Origin: Bacillota bacterium
GTDB lineage: Bacteria; Bacillota; UBA4882; UBA8346
Assembly (NCBI GenBank): GCA_023392595.1
Contig: JAEVYU010000028.1
Span: forward strand, 7,637 to 71,636
DNA: 64,000 bases
Direction: 5' to 3'
In this document: piece by piece, positions 16,632 to 25,805 of the stretch
Layout: each line of letters starts with the position of its first letter
How positions within the stretch are numbered: the first letter of the stretch is position 1
Translations under genes and position numbers: made by a program
Notes under the pieces: model-generated
What the model saw: the letters and a program-made list of their open reading frames with translations, nothing else
What the model was told of the DNA's origin: nothing
Database searches by the model: none

Positions 16632-16945
16632 AAGTTTGGCTTGGACCAAAATGTAACAGTCCTTTCAATTCATTCAACATGAATCCGGCAAGTAACTTTC
16701 AGAATCTCTTCCATTAGGAACCTTGCCGGATTCTGTAGAAAACCCGATCCGGCACTCACTTGCCGAGCGAGGTTTCATTATACCGGATAGTTATTGGATT
16801 TTGAAGTAAAAAGCACCCAGGGTTGGGGATGAAATGAGTTAGGGATGAATTCAACCCCAACCTAGATATCAGATAAATTGTGAATTGAAATCCTCCTTTT
16901 TTTGGTTGATTTCGACCGATAGCAAGAAATATTCGGAGGTTATAA
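16632..16945 (+). other. Intercistronic region with two strong hairpins
   Basis: A 12-bp perfect stem (GAATCCGGCAAG at 16681-16692 with 16722-16733, 29-nt loop) and a 12-of-13 stem (GGTTGGGGATGAA at 16821-16833 with 16850-16862) lie between the binding-protein and ATPase genes. Neither has a T-run. This is the usual position for mRNA-stabilising or partial-termination structures that raise binding-protein levels. No coding sequence is seen. Confidence 0.6.
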
Positions 16946-18442
16946 ATGGAAAACGATCGTATTCGAATGGAACATATTTATAAATCCTTTTCGGGTGTTC
17001 ATGCTCTCAACGATGTAAGTATCAGCATTCGCCCCGGCGAAGTTCATGCATTGGTCGGTGAGAACGGCGCCGGTAAATCAACATTGATAAAGATTCTGAT
17101 GGGCGCCTATTCGAAAGATGCAGGGGAAATTTACCTGGATGGCAAGAAAATGGAGATCACGAGTCCGATTGTGGCCCAAGATTCGGGATTAAGCGCGGTA
17201 TATCAGGATGTAATGCTTGCTCCCCATTTAAGTATCATGGAGAACATATTTCTGGGCCGACAACCAAAACGGGCAGGCCTCATCGACTTTCGAACCATGG
17301 TTCAAGAATCGAAAAAAATATTGGAGCGTTTGGAATTAAAACTTGATCCCAAAACTTTAATTCGCGATTTAACCAGCGTTCAAGCGGAAATGGTCGCGAT
17401 TGCCAAGGCCGTTTCGAAGGCGGCTAAAATTTTGATTTTAGATGAACCGACAGCTTTGCTTGCTGCGGATGAAACCCAGGAATTGTTTCGCCTCATTAAA
17501 AAATTAAAAGCGGATAGGGTTTCAATAATCTATATTTCCCACCGGCTGGAAGAAATTTTTGAAATTTGCGACCGGGCAACCGTAATGCGGGACGGCCAAA
17601 AAATAATAACCCTTGAAATCAAGGATACCCATGAAGATGACTTAATCAAGCATATGGTGGGCAGAAAGCTGGATGAAATTTTCTATAAAGCCAAAGTTAC
17701 ACCGGGAAAGGAAGTACTTAAAGTCGAGGGTCTATCGTCCGGCTTTGTAAAAGATATCAATTTTGCGCTCTACGAAGGCGAAATCTTAGGGATTTTCGGC
17801 TTGGTGGGATCGGGCCGGACAGAAATTGTCCGTGCGATTTTTGGCGCTGATAAAGTTGACAGCGGGGATCTATGGATAGAAGGTAAAAAGGTAAAGGTCA
17901 TGAGCCCAATGGATGCGATCCGCAATGGTATCGGCTTATTGCCTGAAAGCCGGAGGCTTCAAGGGCTTACGTTGAACCTATCGGTTGGCACGAATATCAA
18001 TTTAGCAAGTTATAGCGATATTACTATTTGCGGTATGGTTAAAAGGGCACTGGAGGCCAAACGTTCGGAGCGGTATATATCCGAATTGGCAATCAAGACT
18101 CCGGGTTTTACTCAACAGGTCGGTTTTCTGAGCGGCGGTAATCAGCAAAAAGTGGTGATCGCCAAGTGGCTTTGTAAAAATTCCAAGATTTTGATGTTCG
18201 ATGAACCGACTGTAGGAGTTGACGTAGGGGCCAAAGCGGAAATTTACAAACTTTTAGGCCAACTGGTCAATGAGGGTAAAGCATTAATCCTCATTTCGTC
18301 TTATTTACCGGAGATTTTGGGAGTCAGCGATCGGATTATGGTTATCTCCGAAGGAAGAGTTAGCGGAATCATCAAACGTGAAGAAGCGGATCAGGAGAAG
18401 ATATTAAAAATGGCTACCTCGGCCGGTAGAATTGCTTCATAG
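16946..18442 (+). CDS. Sugar ABC transporter ATPase, RbsA/MglA-like
   Basis: 498 residues with two fused ATPase domains, the normal architecture of CUT2 importers. First domain: Walker A GENGAGKST (38-46), Walker B ILILDEPTA. Second domain: degenerate Walker A GLVGSGRTE, signature LSGGNQQKV and Walker B ILMFDEPTVGVD. The degenerate second P-loop is normal for the family. It powers uptake of the sugar bound by the preceding protein. It is 46 bp upstream of the permease gene in one operon. Confidence 0.93.
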   Translation: MENDRIRMEHIYKSFSGVHALNDVSISIRPGEVHALVGENGAGKSTLIKILMGAYSKDAGEIYLDGKKMEITSPIVAQDSGLSAVYQDVMLAPHLSIMENIFLGRQPKRAGLIDFRTMVQESKKILERLELKLDPKTLIRDLTSVQAEMVAIAKAVSKAAKILILDEPTALLAADETQELFRLIKKLKADRVSIIYISHRLEEIFEICDRATVMRDGQKIITLEIKDTHEDDLIKHMVGRKLDEIFYKAKVTPGKEVLKVEGLSSGFVKDINFALYEGEILGIFGLVGSGRTEIVRAIFGADKVDSGDLWIEGKKVKVMSPMDAIRNGIGLLPESRRLQGLTLNLSVGTNINLASYSDITICGMVKRALEAKRSERYISELAIKTPGFTQQVGFLSGGNQQKVVIAKWLCKNSKILMFDEPTVGVDVGAKAEIYKLLGQLVNEGKALILISSYLPEILGVSDRIMVISEGRVSGIIKREEADQEKILKMATSAGRIAS

Positions 18443-18488
18443 TTGATTTAGAGCGCAAATCATTATAAACAAGCAAGGGGGTCATAAT

Positions 18489-19469
18489 ATGCCGGAACTA
18501 CCGCAATCAGCGGAAATTCTTACAAACAACAAACAAAGATTCTTGAAGAAACATTTAAAGGGTTCGTGGATACTGCTCTTCGTTCTTGCGGCGTTGTGGA
18601 TTGTCCTTTCGATAGCGACGCCTACCTTTTTAACGTATAATAATTTGTTTAATCTAGGACGTCAGACGGCCATTAATGGTGTTATTGCATTAGGAATGAC
18701 GTTTGTCATTGTCACCGGCGGGATCGATATTTCGGTGGGTTCGATCGTAGCCATCTGCTCGTTATTTCTGGCGTTGGTTTTAAAAGCCGGAATGCCGGTG
18801 CCTTTGGCCCTTCTTTTAATGATGTTGTTATCAATTCTATTGGGGCTCATTAATGGGATTGTAGTATTTGATGGCAATGTTCCCCCGTTTATCGCCACAA
18901 TGGGTATGATGATTGTTGCCCGCGGCATCGGCATGGTAATCAGTCAGGCCAGGCTCATTACCGGATTACCGATGGATTTTATTAATTTCGCGCAGGAAGC
19001 CCCTCTTGGAATACCCAGTTTGGTAATCGTACTTGGGGTTATGGCGGTTATTAGCGGTGTTATTCTACATAAAACCTCTTTTGGCCGGAGTATATATGCG
19101 CTTGGTTCAAGCCGAGAGGCTACCCGGCTTTCCGGAATTAACATCCGGTTTATTACGTATGGAGCTTATGCCATTTGTGCTTTGATGTCAGGTGTTGCCG
19201 CAATTTTACTTACTTCAAGGCTTGCTTCTGGTATTCCTACAGCCGGCGAAGGCTATGAGCTTGATGCGATTGCCGCCGCGGTGGTTGGTGGAGCCAGTCT
19301 GAACGGCGCTGAAGGAAGTATTATCGGAACGATATTAGGCGCTTTTATTATGTCGTCCCTGCGCAACGGCGGTAATTTGTTAGGCTTGGATCCATTCTAT
19401 CTGCAAATTGTGATTGGCATATTGCTGGTGGCCACAGTTATTGTGGATCAAATCCAGAAACGCAAATAG
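18489..19469 (+). CDS. Sugar ABC transporter permease, RbsC-like
   Basis: 326 residues, about eight to ten membrane helices, with CUT2 permease motifs GMTFVIVTGGIDISVGSIVA and FGRSIYALGSSREATRLSGINI (the coupling loop). The AAGGGGG site precedes ATG 18489. One permease gene only, so it would act as a homodimer with the RbsA-like ATPase. The catabolic genes follow 105 bp later in the same direction. Confidence 0.93.
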   Translation: MPELPQSAEILTNNKQRFLKKHLKGSWILLFVLAALWIVLSIATPTFLTYNNLFNLGRQTAINGVIALGMTFVIVTGGIDISVGSIVAICSLFLALVLKAGMPVPLALLLMMLLSILLGLINGIVVFDGNVPPFIATMGMMIVARGIGMVISQARLITGLPMDFINFAQEAPLGIPSLVIVLGVMAVISGVILHKTSFGRSIYALGSSREATRLSGINIRFITYGAYAICALMSGVAAILLTSRLASGIPTAGEGYELDAIAAAVVGGASLNGAEGSIIGTILGAFIMSSLRNGGNLLGLDPFYLQIVIGILLVATVIVDQIQKRK

Positions 19470-19573
19470 ACTCGAAGTTACCTATTCGCTATGGAAACAG
19501 GGAGCAGTTGGGATGATCCGGATTGTTTGGATCGCCTACTGGGAAATGAATACCGGCAAAGGGGCAGGGTAAG

Positions 19574-20230
19574 ATGGCACAATTGAAACTGGAAAGTCAT
19601 AAGGTAATGCAATTGGCGCTGGATATGACGGATATCGATACGGCTTTGGAAATTACCGATCAAGTATCGTCTTGCTTTGAAATCCTGGAGGTTGGGACGC
19701 CGCTGATTCTTTCCGAAGGCGTCCGGGGGATTGAAATTTTGCGGGCCAGGTATCCCCGGAAAACTATCTTGGCCGATATGAAAATTGCGGATGCCGGGGA
19801 TTATGAAGCGACTATTGCTTATCAGGCCGGGGCCGATCTTGTTACCGTGCTGGGGGTGGTTGATTTTCGAACCATCCAGGGGGCGGTTGCTGCGGGAAAA
19901 CGGATGGACCGGGGAGTCTGCGTTGATACTTTAAATATGAATTATTCTGCCGATTTCATGGTTCAGCTTGAAAAGCTAGGGGTAGCTTGCGTTTTATTCC
20001 ATGCTGCAACCGATGGGGTTTATCGCGCAACAACGTTAACGGACCGGATTTCCGAGGCAGCGAAGATTTCCGATATACCGTTGGCGATTGCCGGAGGAAT
20101 CACCCCCCAAAATATTAGCTCGCTCATGAACTCAGGTGCAACGATTTTTGTAATCGGCTCCAGTGTGACGCAATCTTCCGATCCGCTACAAACAGCACAA
20201 ATCATAAGGAATCAATTATTGGGGCGGTGA
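19574..20230 (+). CDS. hxlA: 3-hexulose-6-phosphate synthase (OMP decarboxylase superfamily)
   Basis: 218 residues forming a small (beta/alpha)8 barrel. The metal-binding and catalytic motif LADMKIADAGDYEA shows the D-x-K-x-x-D triad; TVLGVVDFRTIQGAV and AIAGGITPQN (phosphate-binding) match HxlA better than 3-keto-L-gulonate-6-phosphate decarboxylase. HPS joins formaldehyde to ribulose 5-phosphate or runs in reverse. The next gene is the isomerase partner, overlapping by 4 bases, which supports the HPS call. Its presence in a ribose-type import operon is unusual. A decarboxylase acting on another sugar acid phosphate cannot be excluded. Confidence 0.8.
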   Translation: MAQLKLESHKVMQLALDMTDIDTALEITDQVSSCFEILEVGTPLILSEGVRGIEILRARYPRKTILADMKIADAGDYEATIAYQAGADLVTVLGVVDFRTIQGAVAAGKRMDRGVCVDTLNMNYSADFMVQLEKLGVACVLFHAATDGVYRATTLTDRISEAAKISDIPLAIAGGITPQNISSLMNSGATIFVIGSSVTQSSDPLQTAQIIRNQLLGR

Positions 20231-20790
20231 AGGCGATGCATGGTGTTCTTGAATATGCTAAAGAAATCAATGAAACGCTTGCAAAAATAATTGGTACGAC
20301 GGATGAGAGCGCATTCCAACAACTCACCAGCGAGATTGGGAAGGCAAACCGGGTATTTGTTTATGGCAAAGGACGCAGCGGTATCGTAATGCGAATGTTT
20401 GCCATGCGGCTGATGCATCTGGGTCTAACGGCTTACGTTGTCGATGAAACAACCACCCCTGCCGTTGCAAAAAATGATTTACTTCTTATTGCTTCCGGCT
20501 CCGGAAAAACCGGAGCCTGTCAGCATATTGCCCGGTTGGCCAAAGATGCCGGGGCGTCTGTCGGGCTTATTACAGCAACTTCGGGAAGCGCAATCGCCCA
20601 AAACTCGGATTTTACGGTAGTGTTACCCGTCGGAACGGTTGTGTTTCAATCCACGGCAAGTCGACAATTTGGCGGGACTTACTTTGAACAGGCGTTGTTA
20701 ATTGGTCTGGATGCCGTGATCGCATATTTGCGCGAGATGTCCGGAGTATCTTTTGAATTCATGCAATCCAGACACAGTAATTTGGAATGA
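20227..20790 (+). CDS. hxlB: 6-phospho-3-hexuloisomerase (SIS domain)
   Basis: 187 residues from GTG 20227, overlapping the hxlA stop (GTGA); ATG 20236 with GGTGAAGG upstream is an equally good start. The single SIS fold shows the phosphosugar-binding segments VFVYGKGRSGIVMRMFAMRLMHLG, LLIASGSGKTGA and VGLITATSGS; the C-terminal FEQALLIGLDAVIAYL helix is typical of PHI. It interconverts 3-hexulose 6-phosphate and fructose 6-phosphate, feeding glycolysis or, in reverse, producing pentose phosphate with HxlA. Confidence 0.88.
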   Translation: MKAMHGVLEYAKEINETLAKIIGTTDESAFQQLTSEIGKANRVFVYGKGRSGIVMRMFAMRLMHLGLTAYVVDETTTPAVAKNDLLLIASGSGKTGACQHIARLAKDAGASVGLITATSGSAIAQNSDFTVVLPVGTVVFQSTASRQFGGTYFEQALLIGLDAVIAYLREMSGVSFEFMQSRHSNLE

Positions 20791-20832
20791 AGCATTTAAT
20801 TTCGACAGCCGGATGATTGAGGAGGGAATCGG

Positions 20833-21237
20833 ATGAAAAAAATCGGCACATTTAATGCCGGCCTTTCAACGGCAATTGCCAATATGGGTCATCGGGATGA
20901 AATGACGGTTTGTGATCCGGGCTTTCCAATACCCAAAGGACCGTACCGGATTGATTTGGCCCTCAGCCGCAATATACCCCGTCTCTTGGATGTACTAGCG
21001 GTTCTTTCGGAAGAAATGACGATTGAAAAGGTTATTGCAGCTACGGAAGTTCAAAAAGCAAGTCCTCAAGTTCTGGAGTGGATTCAGCGCTGTTTCCCCG
21101 AGGCCGAGTTGATGTTTTTACCCCACTGGGACTTGCATAAACGCAGTTTTCATTCCAAATGCATCGTACGTACCGGGGAAATTACTTCTTATTCAAGCAT
21201 CATCCTGGTCTCAGGCGCTAAAGGAGTCTTTTATTAG
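20833..21237 (+). CDS. rbsD: RbsD/FucU-family sugar pyranase, first of a tandem pair
   Basis: 134 residues, the normal RbsD length. AGGAGG precedes ATG 20833. Conserved features are the N-terminal LSTAIANMGHRDEMTVCDPGFPIP with the catalytic His20 and Asp residue, and the C-terminal VRTGEITSYSSIILVSGA. RbsD interconverts beta-pyran and beta-furan forms of ribose so that ribokinase can act. The related gene at 21276 suggests two substrates or a mixed decamer. Ribokinase lies two genes downstream. Confidence 0.9.
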   Translation: MKKIGTFNAGLSTAIANMGHRDEMTVCDPGFPIPKGPYRIDLALSRNIPRLLDVLAVLSEEMTIEKVIAATEVQKASPQVLEWIQRCFPEAELMFLPHWDLHKRSFHSKCIVRTGEITSYSSIILVSGAKGVFY

Positions 21238-21275
21238 GCTAAATTTCTATTCGATCAAAAAAAGGGGTGTTTGCC

Positions 21276-21671
21276 ATGAAGAAACAAGGGATATTAAATG
21301 AACAACTTTCCGCCTTGATAGCAGCCACCGGGCATACCGACCTGATCGGAATCACCGATGCCGGCCTGCCGATTCCGCCAGAAGTAGAAAAAGTTGATCT
21401 GGCGATATTGCCTAATTTCCCCCGTTTCCTTGACGTTTTGAAGGCGATAATCGCCGAACTTTCGGTTGAGAAAATCATTTTGGCCGAAGAAACGGAAAAA
21501 GTAAGTCCGGAAATGTACCGGAGCATTATCGAACTTTTCCCGGGAATTCTGGTGGAGACTATGCCTTATGTGGATTTTAAACGGAAAACCAAAGAAGCCC
21601 GGGGATTAGTCCGTTCCGGAGAATTTACCTCCTATGCCAATATTCTTTTGGTTGCCGGAGTGATGTATTGA
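21276..21671 (+). CDS. rbsD: RbsD/FucU-family sugar pyranase, second of a tandem pair
   Basis: 131 residues from ATG 21276 (AGGGG about 8 bases upstream; the in-frame GTG 21267 sits on the site). It keeps the same pattern: LSALIAATGHTDLIGITDAGLPIP with the catalytic histidine, and LVRSGEFTSYANILLVAGVMY. It is clearly paralogous to the gene 38 bp upstream but diverged through the middle. A second anomer substrate is plausible. Confidence 0.88.
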   Translation: MKKQGILNEQLSALIAATGHTDLIGITDAGLPIPPEVEKVDLAILPNFPRFLDVLKAIIAELSVEKIILAEETEKVSPEMYRSIIELFPGILVETMPYVDFKRKTKEARGLVRSGEFTSYANILLVAGVMY

Positions 21672-21692
21672 TGGATTAAGGAGGGGGAGAGC

Positions 21693-22640
21693 ATGAAAAA
21701 TTCCATTCCCACCATTACCGTAGTGGGAAGTTATGTCACGGATTTAATGTGCCGCACTCCGAAGATGCCTGTGCCCGGTGAAACGGTATTTGCCGGTCCT
21801 TTTAAGATGGGTCCGGGTGGAAAAGGATCCAATCAAGCGGTAGCCGCTAAACGTGCCGGTGCTGATGTAACTCTGATTACAAAACTAGGTCGCGATGTCC
21901 TTGGTGAGTATGCCTTTAAAAATATTGCCGCCGAAGGAATTAAGACTGATTTTATTTATTTTGATGATAAACTGGCGACTGGAGCGGCCCTAATCATTGT
22001 GGATGCTTCCGGGCAAAACATGATTGCCGTATCCACAGAAGCCTGCGAGACGCTTTCAACTCAAGAAGCCCTGGATGCCAAGGCGAGGATTCAAAGTTCG
22101 GATGTACTTTTGACCCAATATGAAGGGAGTCTGGAGGGAATGGCCGCAGCAATCCAGATTGCCAAATCCTCCGGGGTAAAAATAATTTTAAATCCGGCTC
22201 CGGCCCGTCCCATTGATCCTGAACTATTAAAAAGCGTAAATATCATAACACCCAATGAAAGCGAAGCCCAGTCGTTAACCGGTATTAGGATTGTCGATCC
22301 GCAATCGGCGGGGGAAGCTGCCCAAAAGATTCATGCCATGGGGCCCGGGATTGTTATTGTTACGTTGGGTAAGACCGGGGTTTTGGTATATGCGGATCAA
22401 TCAATGACCCTGGTTCCTTCCATTGAAGTGGAAACCGTGGATACGACGGGGGCAGGGGATGCTTTCAGCGGCGGATTGGCGGCGGCAATTGCCGAAGGGA
22501 AAGATATCTTGCAGGCTGTTAAGTTTGCTACATGTACGGCGGCTCTTTCCGTAACCAAAGTTGGGACCGCTCCTTCCATGCCTTTCCGGAATGAAATCGA
22601 AGCACTTATAAAAAAAGCAAGCAATCAGCAGTTGCTATAA
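21693..22640 (+). CDS. rbsK: Ribokinase
   Basis: 315 residues; GGAGGGGGAGA precedes ATG 21693. PfkB fold with the N-terminal GPGGKGSNQAVAAKRAGA sugar-binding signature (41-58), ITPNESEAQSLTG in the nucleotide region and VDTTGAGDAFSGG with catalytic Asp256. The GGKGSNQA and NESE features are those of true ribokinases, giving ribose 5-phosphate. It sits between RbsD paralogs and an FGGY kinase in the island's main operon. A preference for another pentose is possible. Confidence 0.9.
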   Translation: MKNSIPTITVVGSYVTDLMCRTPKMPVPGETVFAGPFKMGPGGKGSNQAVAAKRAGADVTLITKLGRDVLGEYAFKNIAAEGIKTDFIYFDDKLATGAALIIVDASGQNMIAVSTEACETLSTQEALDAKARIQSSDVLLTQYEGSLEGMAAAIQIAKSSGVKIILNPAPARPIDPELLKSVNIITPNESEAQSLTGIRIVDPQSAGEAAQKIHAMGPGIVIVTLGKTGVLVYADQSMTLVPSIEVETVDTTGAGDAFSGGLAAAIAEGKDILQAVKFATCTAALSVTKVGTAPSMPFRNEIEALIKKASNQQLL

Positions 22641-22704
22641 ATTGTTTGAAATCAAGGAAATTCATATTGAAAGTCTTTTAAGTACCCGGCATAAAGGAGG
22701 CCCC

Positions 22705-24237
22705 ATGGAAAAGCAATATATTCTGGCCCATGATTTGGGGACCAGCGGCAATAAAGTAACTTTATACGATCTGAACGGCCGGCTTCTGGCAAGTTCATTT
22801 TATGAATACCAGACATTTTATCCCAAAACCAATTGGGTCGAACAGGATCCTGCCGACTGGTGGAAAGCAGTCTGTATTTCTACTAAAAATCTGATTGAGG
22901 AAGCCGGCATTTCAAAATCGGATATCCTGTGTATCAGTTTCAGCGCGCAAATGATGGGATGCTTGCCTGTGGATAAAGAAGGCAATCCATTACGTAAGAC
23001 GATTATCTGGGCCGATCTCCGCAGTGTAAAGCAAGCTGCCTTTATGGAAGAAGCTGCGGGGATGAAAAATGTCTATCAAATTACTGGGCACCGGATTAGC
23101 CCGGCCTATTCCGCAGCTAAAATTTTATGGGTTAAAGATAACCAACCGGAAATATACAATAAAACATATAAGATCCTTCATGCGAAAGATTACCTTATCT
23201 ATAAACTGACCGGCAAATTTGTAACCGATTATTCCGATGCCTCCGGCATGAATTTACTTGACCTTGAACATAAAAACTGGTCTGAATCCATTTTAAATGC
23301 AATCGGATTGAAGAAGGATATTTTACCGGAATTGCATCCTTCAACCGATATTGCCGGTGGGGTTACCCAAGAAGCCGCATCTGAGGTAGGATTACTGGAG
23401 GGGACGCCGGTGGTCATCGGCGGGGGAGATGGTAGTTGCGCCGCTACAGGCGCCGGTGTGGTTGAAAAAGGATCGGCTTACAATGTAATCGGTTCATCTT
23501 CCTGGATTGCCTTGGCTACGGAAAATCCCATTTTTGATCCGGAAATGCGGACTTTTAATTGGGTCCATCTGGATGAAAATTTGTTTTCGCCTTGCGGGAC
23601 CATGCAAAGCGCCGGTTATTCCTATAGCTGGCTAAAAAATACTCTTTGCGGACTTGAAATCAATCAGGCGAAGGCCGAGAATATCAGCCCCTATGAGATC
23701 ATCAATCAACTCATTGAAAAGTCAAAACCCGGGGCCAATCATTTGCTATTCCTCCCTTATTTGCTGGGAGAGAGGAGCCCGCGTTGGAATCCGGACGCCA
23801 AGGGCGCTTTTTTGGGGTTAAAAGTTACCACCACCAAGGAAGAGATCTATCGGTCGGTTCTGGAAGGGGTTACTTTTAATTTAAAAATCATTCTGGATAT
23901 ATTTAATCAATTCAATCCCATTGATGAAGTGATCGTTATTGGCGGTGGAGCCCGCAGTAAAACCTGGCTGCAGATTTTGGCGGATATCTGGCAGAAACCG
24001 GTTTTGGTGCCCCGATTTTTAGAAGAAGCCACTTCCATGGGGGCCGCAATTTGCGGCGGAGTCGGTATCGGGGCATTTAAAGATTTTAAGGTCATCAAGG
24101 AATTTAATCAAGTCATCCAAACGATTGAACCCCGCCCGGAATATCAGGAAATGTACGGCCAATTGTTTGAGGTTTTTAACCGGGCATATGAAGCTTTAGT
24201 GCCGGTTTATGCCGATTTGGCCAAATTGGAAGTTTGA
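22705..24237 (+). CDS. FGGY-family carbohydrate kinase, xylulokinase-like
   Basis: About 510 residues from ATG 22705, 4-5 bases after AAAGGAGG; the frame is open further upstream but without a site. N-terminal ATP/sugar motif LAHDLGTSGNKVTLYD, then IIWADLRS, HRISPAYSAAKILWV, the GGGDGSCAATGAG catalytic region and C-terminal VIVIGGGARSKTWLQILADIWQKPV plus TSMGAAICGG. These match XylB-type kinases of ketopentoses. The sugar phosphorylated (D-xylulose, D-ribulose or an analogue) is not fixed by sequence. It gives the operon a second kinase alongside ribokinase. Confidence 0.85.
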   Translation: MEKQYILAHDLGTSGNKVTLYDLNGRLLASSFYEYQTFYPKTNWVEQDPADWWKAVCISTKNLIEEAGISKSDILCISFSAQMMGCLPVDKEGNPLRKTIIWADLRSVKQAAFMEEAAGMKNVYQITGHRISPAYSAAKILWVKDNQPEIYNKTYKILHAKDYLIYKLTGKFVTDYSDASGMNLLDLEHKNWSESILNAIGLKKDILPELHPSTDIAGGVTQEAASEVGLLEGTPVVIGGGDGSCAATGAGVVEKGSAYNVIGSSSWIALATENPIFDPEMRTFNWVHLDENLFSPCGTMQSAGYSYSWLKNTLCGLEINQAKAENISPYEIINQLIEKSKPGANHLLFLPYLLGERSPRWNPDAKGAFLGLKVTTTKEEIYRSVLEGVTFNLKIILDIFNQFNPIDEVIVIGGGARSKTWLQILADIWQKPVLVPRFLEEATSMGAAICGGVGIGAFKDFKVIKEFNQVIQTIEPRPEYQEMYGQLFEVFNRAYEALVPVYADLAKLEV

Positions 24238-24249
24238 GGAGGATTGGCG

Positions 24250-24675
24250 ATGAGTATCCAAGAGAATGTAAAAGGCTTTCAACACCTCGGGTTACCGGTT
24301 TTCGACATCGAAGCAAGTAAAAAATGGTATTGTGAGAATCTGGGGTTCGAACTAATCCATGAGACCAAGCTCCCCGAAGGCAGTGGCGAGACAAAGGTTG
24401 CATTTCTTAAGTTGAATGACTTTGTACTGGAGATGTATCAGCCGGATAAGGTTCAGCTTGACGAAATTAAAAAACGTGGACACGGTCATATTGATCATCT
24501 TGCTTTTGATGTTGACGATATTGAAGCGGTGGCCCAAAAGTTGAAAAAAGCCGGAATAAAGACAATTGAGGGAAGTCCGAAGTATTTGCCGTTCTGGAAG
24601 GATGGAGTTGAGTTCTTCAATGTTCTGGGCCCAAATAACGAAAAAATTGAATTTTGTCAAAAGCTGAAGCGATAG
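24250..24675 (+). CDS. VOC-superfamily metalloprotein (glyoxalase-like)
   Basis: About 141 residues from ATG 24250, 8 bases after GAGGAGG. Two beta-alpha-beta-beta-beta modules are visible: FQHLGLPVFDIEASKKWYCENLGFEL and HIDHLAFDVDDIEAVAQKLKKAGIKT, with a metal-ligand pattern of His, Glu (FVLEMYQP), His (HIDHLAF) and Glu (EKIEFCQ). Members include glyoxalase I, epimerases and dioxygenases. It lies 12 bp behind the FGGY kinase gene, so it may be a sugar epimerase/isomerase or methylglyoxal detoxifier for this pathway; I cannot say which. Confidence 0.82.
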   Translation: MSIQENVKGFQHLGLPVFDIEASKKWYCENLGFELIHETKLPEGSGETKVAFLKLNDFVLEMYQPDKVQLDEIKKRGHGHIDHLAFDVDDIEAVAQKLKKAGIKTIEGSPKYLPFWKDGVEFFNVLGPNNEKIEFCQKLKR

Positions 24676-24785
24676 GACCCATAACGGCCGGCAGGCCGGT
24701 AAGGTTCAAGGGAATCATTCATGCAAAGCGGAAGTCCCAGGCAATAGGGTGGTTGTAAAACTACAGGGATGAAGAGGGTGTTTCA

Positions 24786-25805
24786 ATGGAGTACGGTTAT
24801 TTTGGGAGTACCGGATTAAAATTGAGCAGGATAGTACTGGGTACCCAAACTTTTGGATGGAATGTCGAAGAAAAAGAGGCCTTCAAGATTTTGGATTGCT
24901 ATGTCGATCAAGGAGGCAATTATCTGGACGTAGCCGATAGTTATAACGAAGGAGCTTCCGAAATAATCCTTGGGAATTGGCTTAACGAGTCAAAAAAACG
25001 CCAGCAAATCGTTGTGGGCACCAAGGTATTCTTTGCAACCGGAAACGGGCCCAATGATTCCGGCTCGAGCAGGACTCATATTATGAATTCGGTAACGAGG
25101 AGCCTTGAAAGACTTCATACTGATTCCATTGATTTGTACCAGGTTCATTGTTATGATCAAATGACCCCCATCGAAGAAGTCATTCTTACATTGGATCATC
25201 TTGTTCAGCAAGGTAAAATCAGGCACTATGGGGTGTCGAACTTTACCCCTTCGAAAGTTATGAAAGGGATCATGCATGCCAAAGGATTTGGCAAAGCGGT
25301 AATTTCTTCTCTTCAGCTTGAATACAGCCTGCTGGTCCGAAGTCCCGAATGGGAATTGTTGCCGTTATGCGAGGAAGAAAATCTGGGGGTTCTCGCCTGG
25401 TCTGCGCTTGGTGGAGGATGGCTCACCGGAAAATATAGACGGGACAAGGAAATACCCAAGGATAGCCGCGCCGGTGCCGGCGATCGCTGGGATGATACCG
25501 AAGAACAGCGTGGTGGCGAAAGAACCTTTAAAATAATTGATCAGCTGGTAGAGATTGCGGCGAGAGTTGAAAAGCCGGTGTCACAGGTGGCTTTGAACTG
25601 GATTTTGAATAAGCGGTCGCCTTTGATTTTCCCTTTAACCGGGGCGCGAACCATTGAACAGTTGAAGGGAAATCTTGAGGCTGTCGACTGGAAGCTGTCG
25701 AAAGAAGATGAAAAGTTGCTGGATGAGGTTTCGGATACCGGAATCCCTTCTCCATATAATTTTATCAACAGGTATACCCGCTATGCAGAAAATACTATGG
25801 AATAG
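24786..25805 (+). CDS. Aldo/keto reductase
   Basis: 339 residues. The catalytic tetrad can be placed as Asp48 and Tyr53 (LDVADSYNEG), Lys80 (VVGTKVF) and His121 (YQVHCYD). The C-terminal nucleotide site reads PLTGARTIEQLKGNLEAVDWKLS. It belongs to the YghZ/GFO-like barrel group that reduces aldehydes or ketoses with NADPH. It ends the island's operon; a role in reducing a sugar or an aldehyde released by the pathway is an inference. Confidence 0.88.
   Translation: MEYGYFGSTGLKLSRIVLGTQTFGWNVEEKEAFKILDCYVDQGGNYLDVADSYNEGASEIILGNWLNESKKRQQIVVGTKVFFATGNGPNDSGSSRTHIMNSVTRSLERLHTDSIDLYQVHCYDQMTPIEEVILTLDHLVQQGKIRHYGVSNFTPSKVMKGIMHAKGFGKAVISSLQLEYSLLVRSPEWELLPLCEEENLGVLAWSALGGGWLTGKYRRDKEIPKDSRAGAGDRWDDTEEQRGGERTFKIIDQLVEIAARVEKPVSQVALNWILNKRSPLIFPLTGARTIEQLKGNLEAVDWKLSKEDEKLLDEVSDTGIPSPYNFINRYTRYAENTME

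Noticed and set aside
24688..24705. GGCCGGCAGGCCGG as a terminator after the VOC gene
   Set aside because: The self-complementary part is very short, has no T-run, and does not clearly separate it from the aldo/keto reductase gene.
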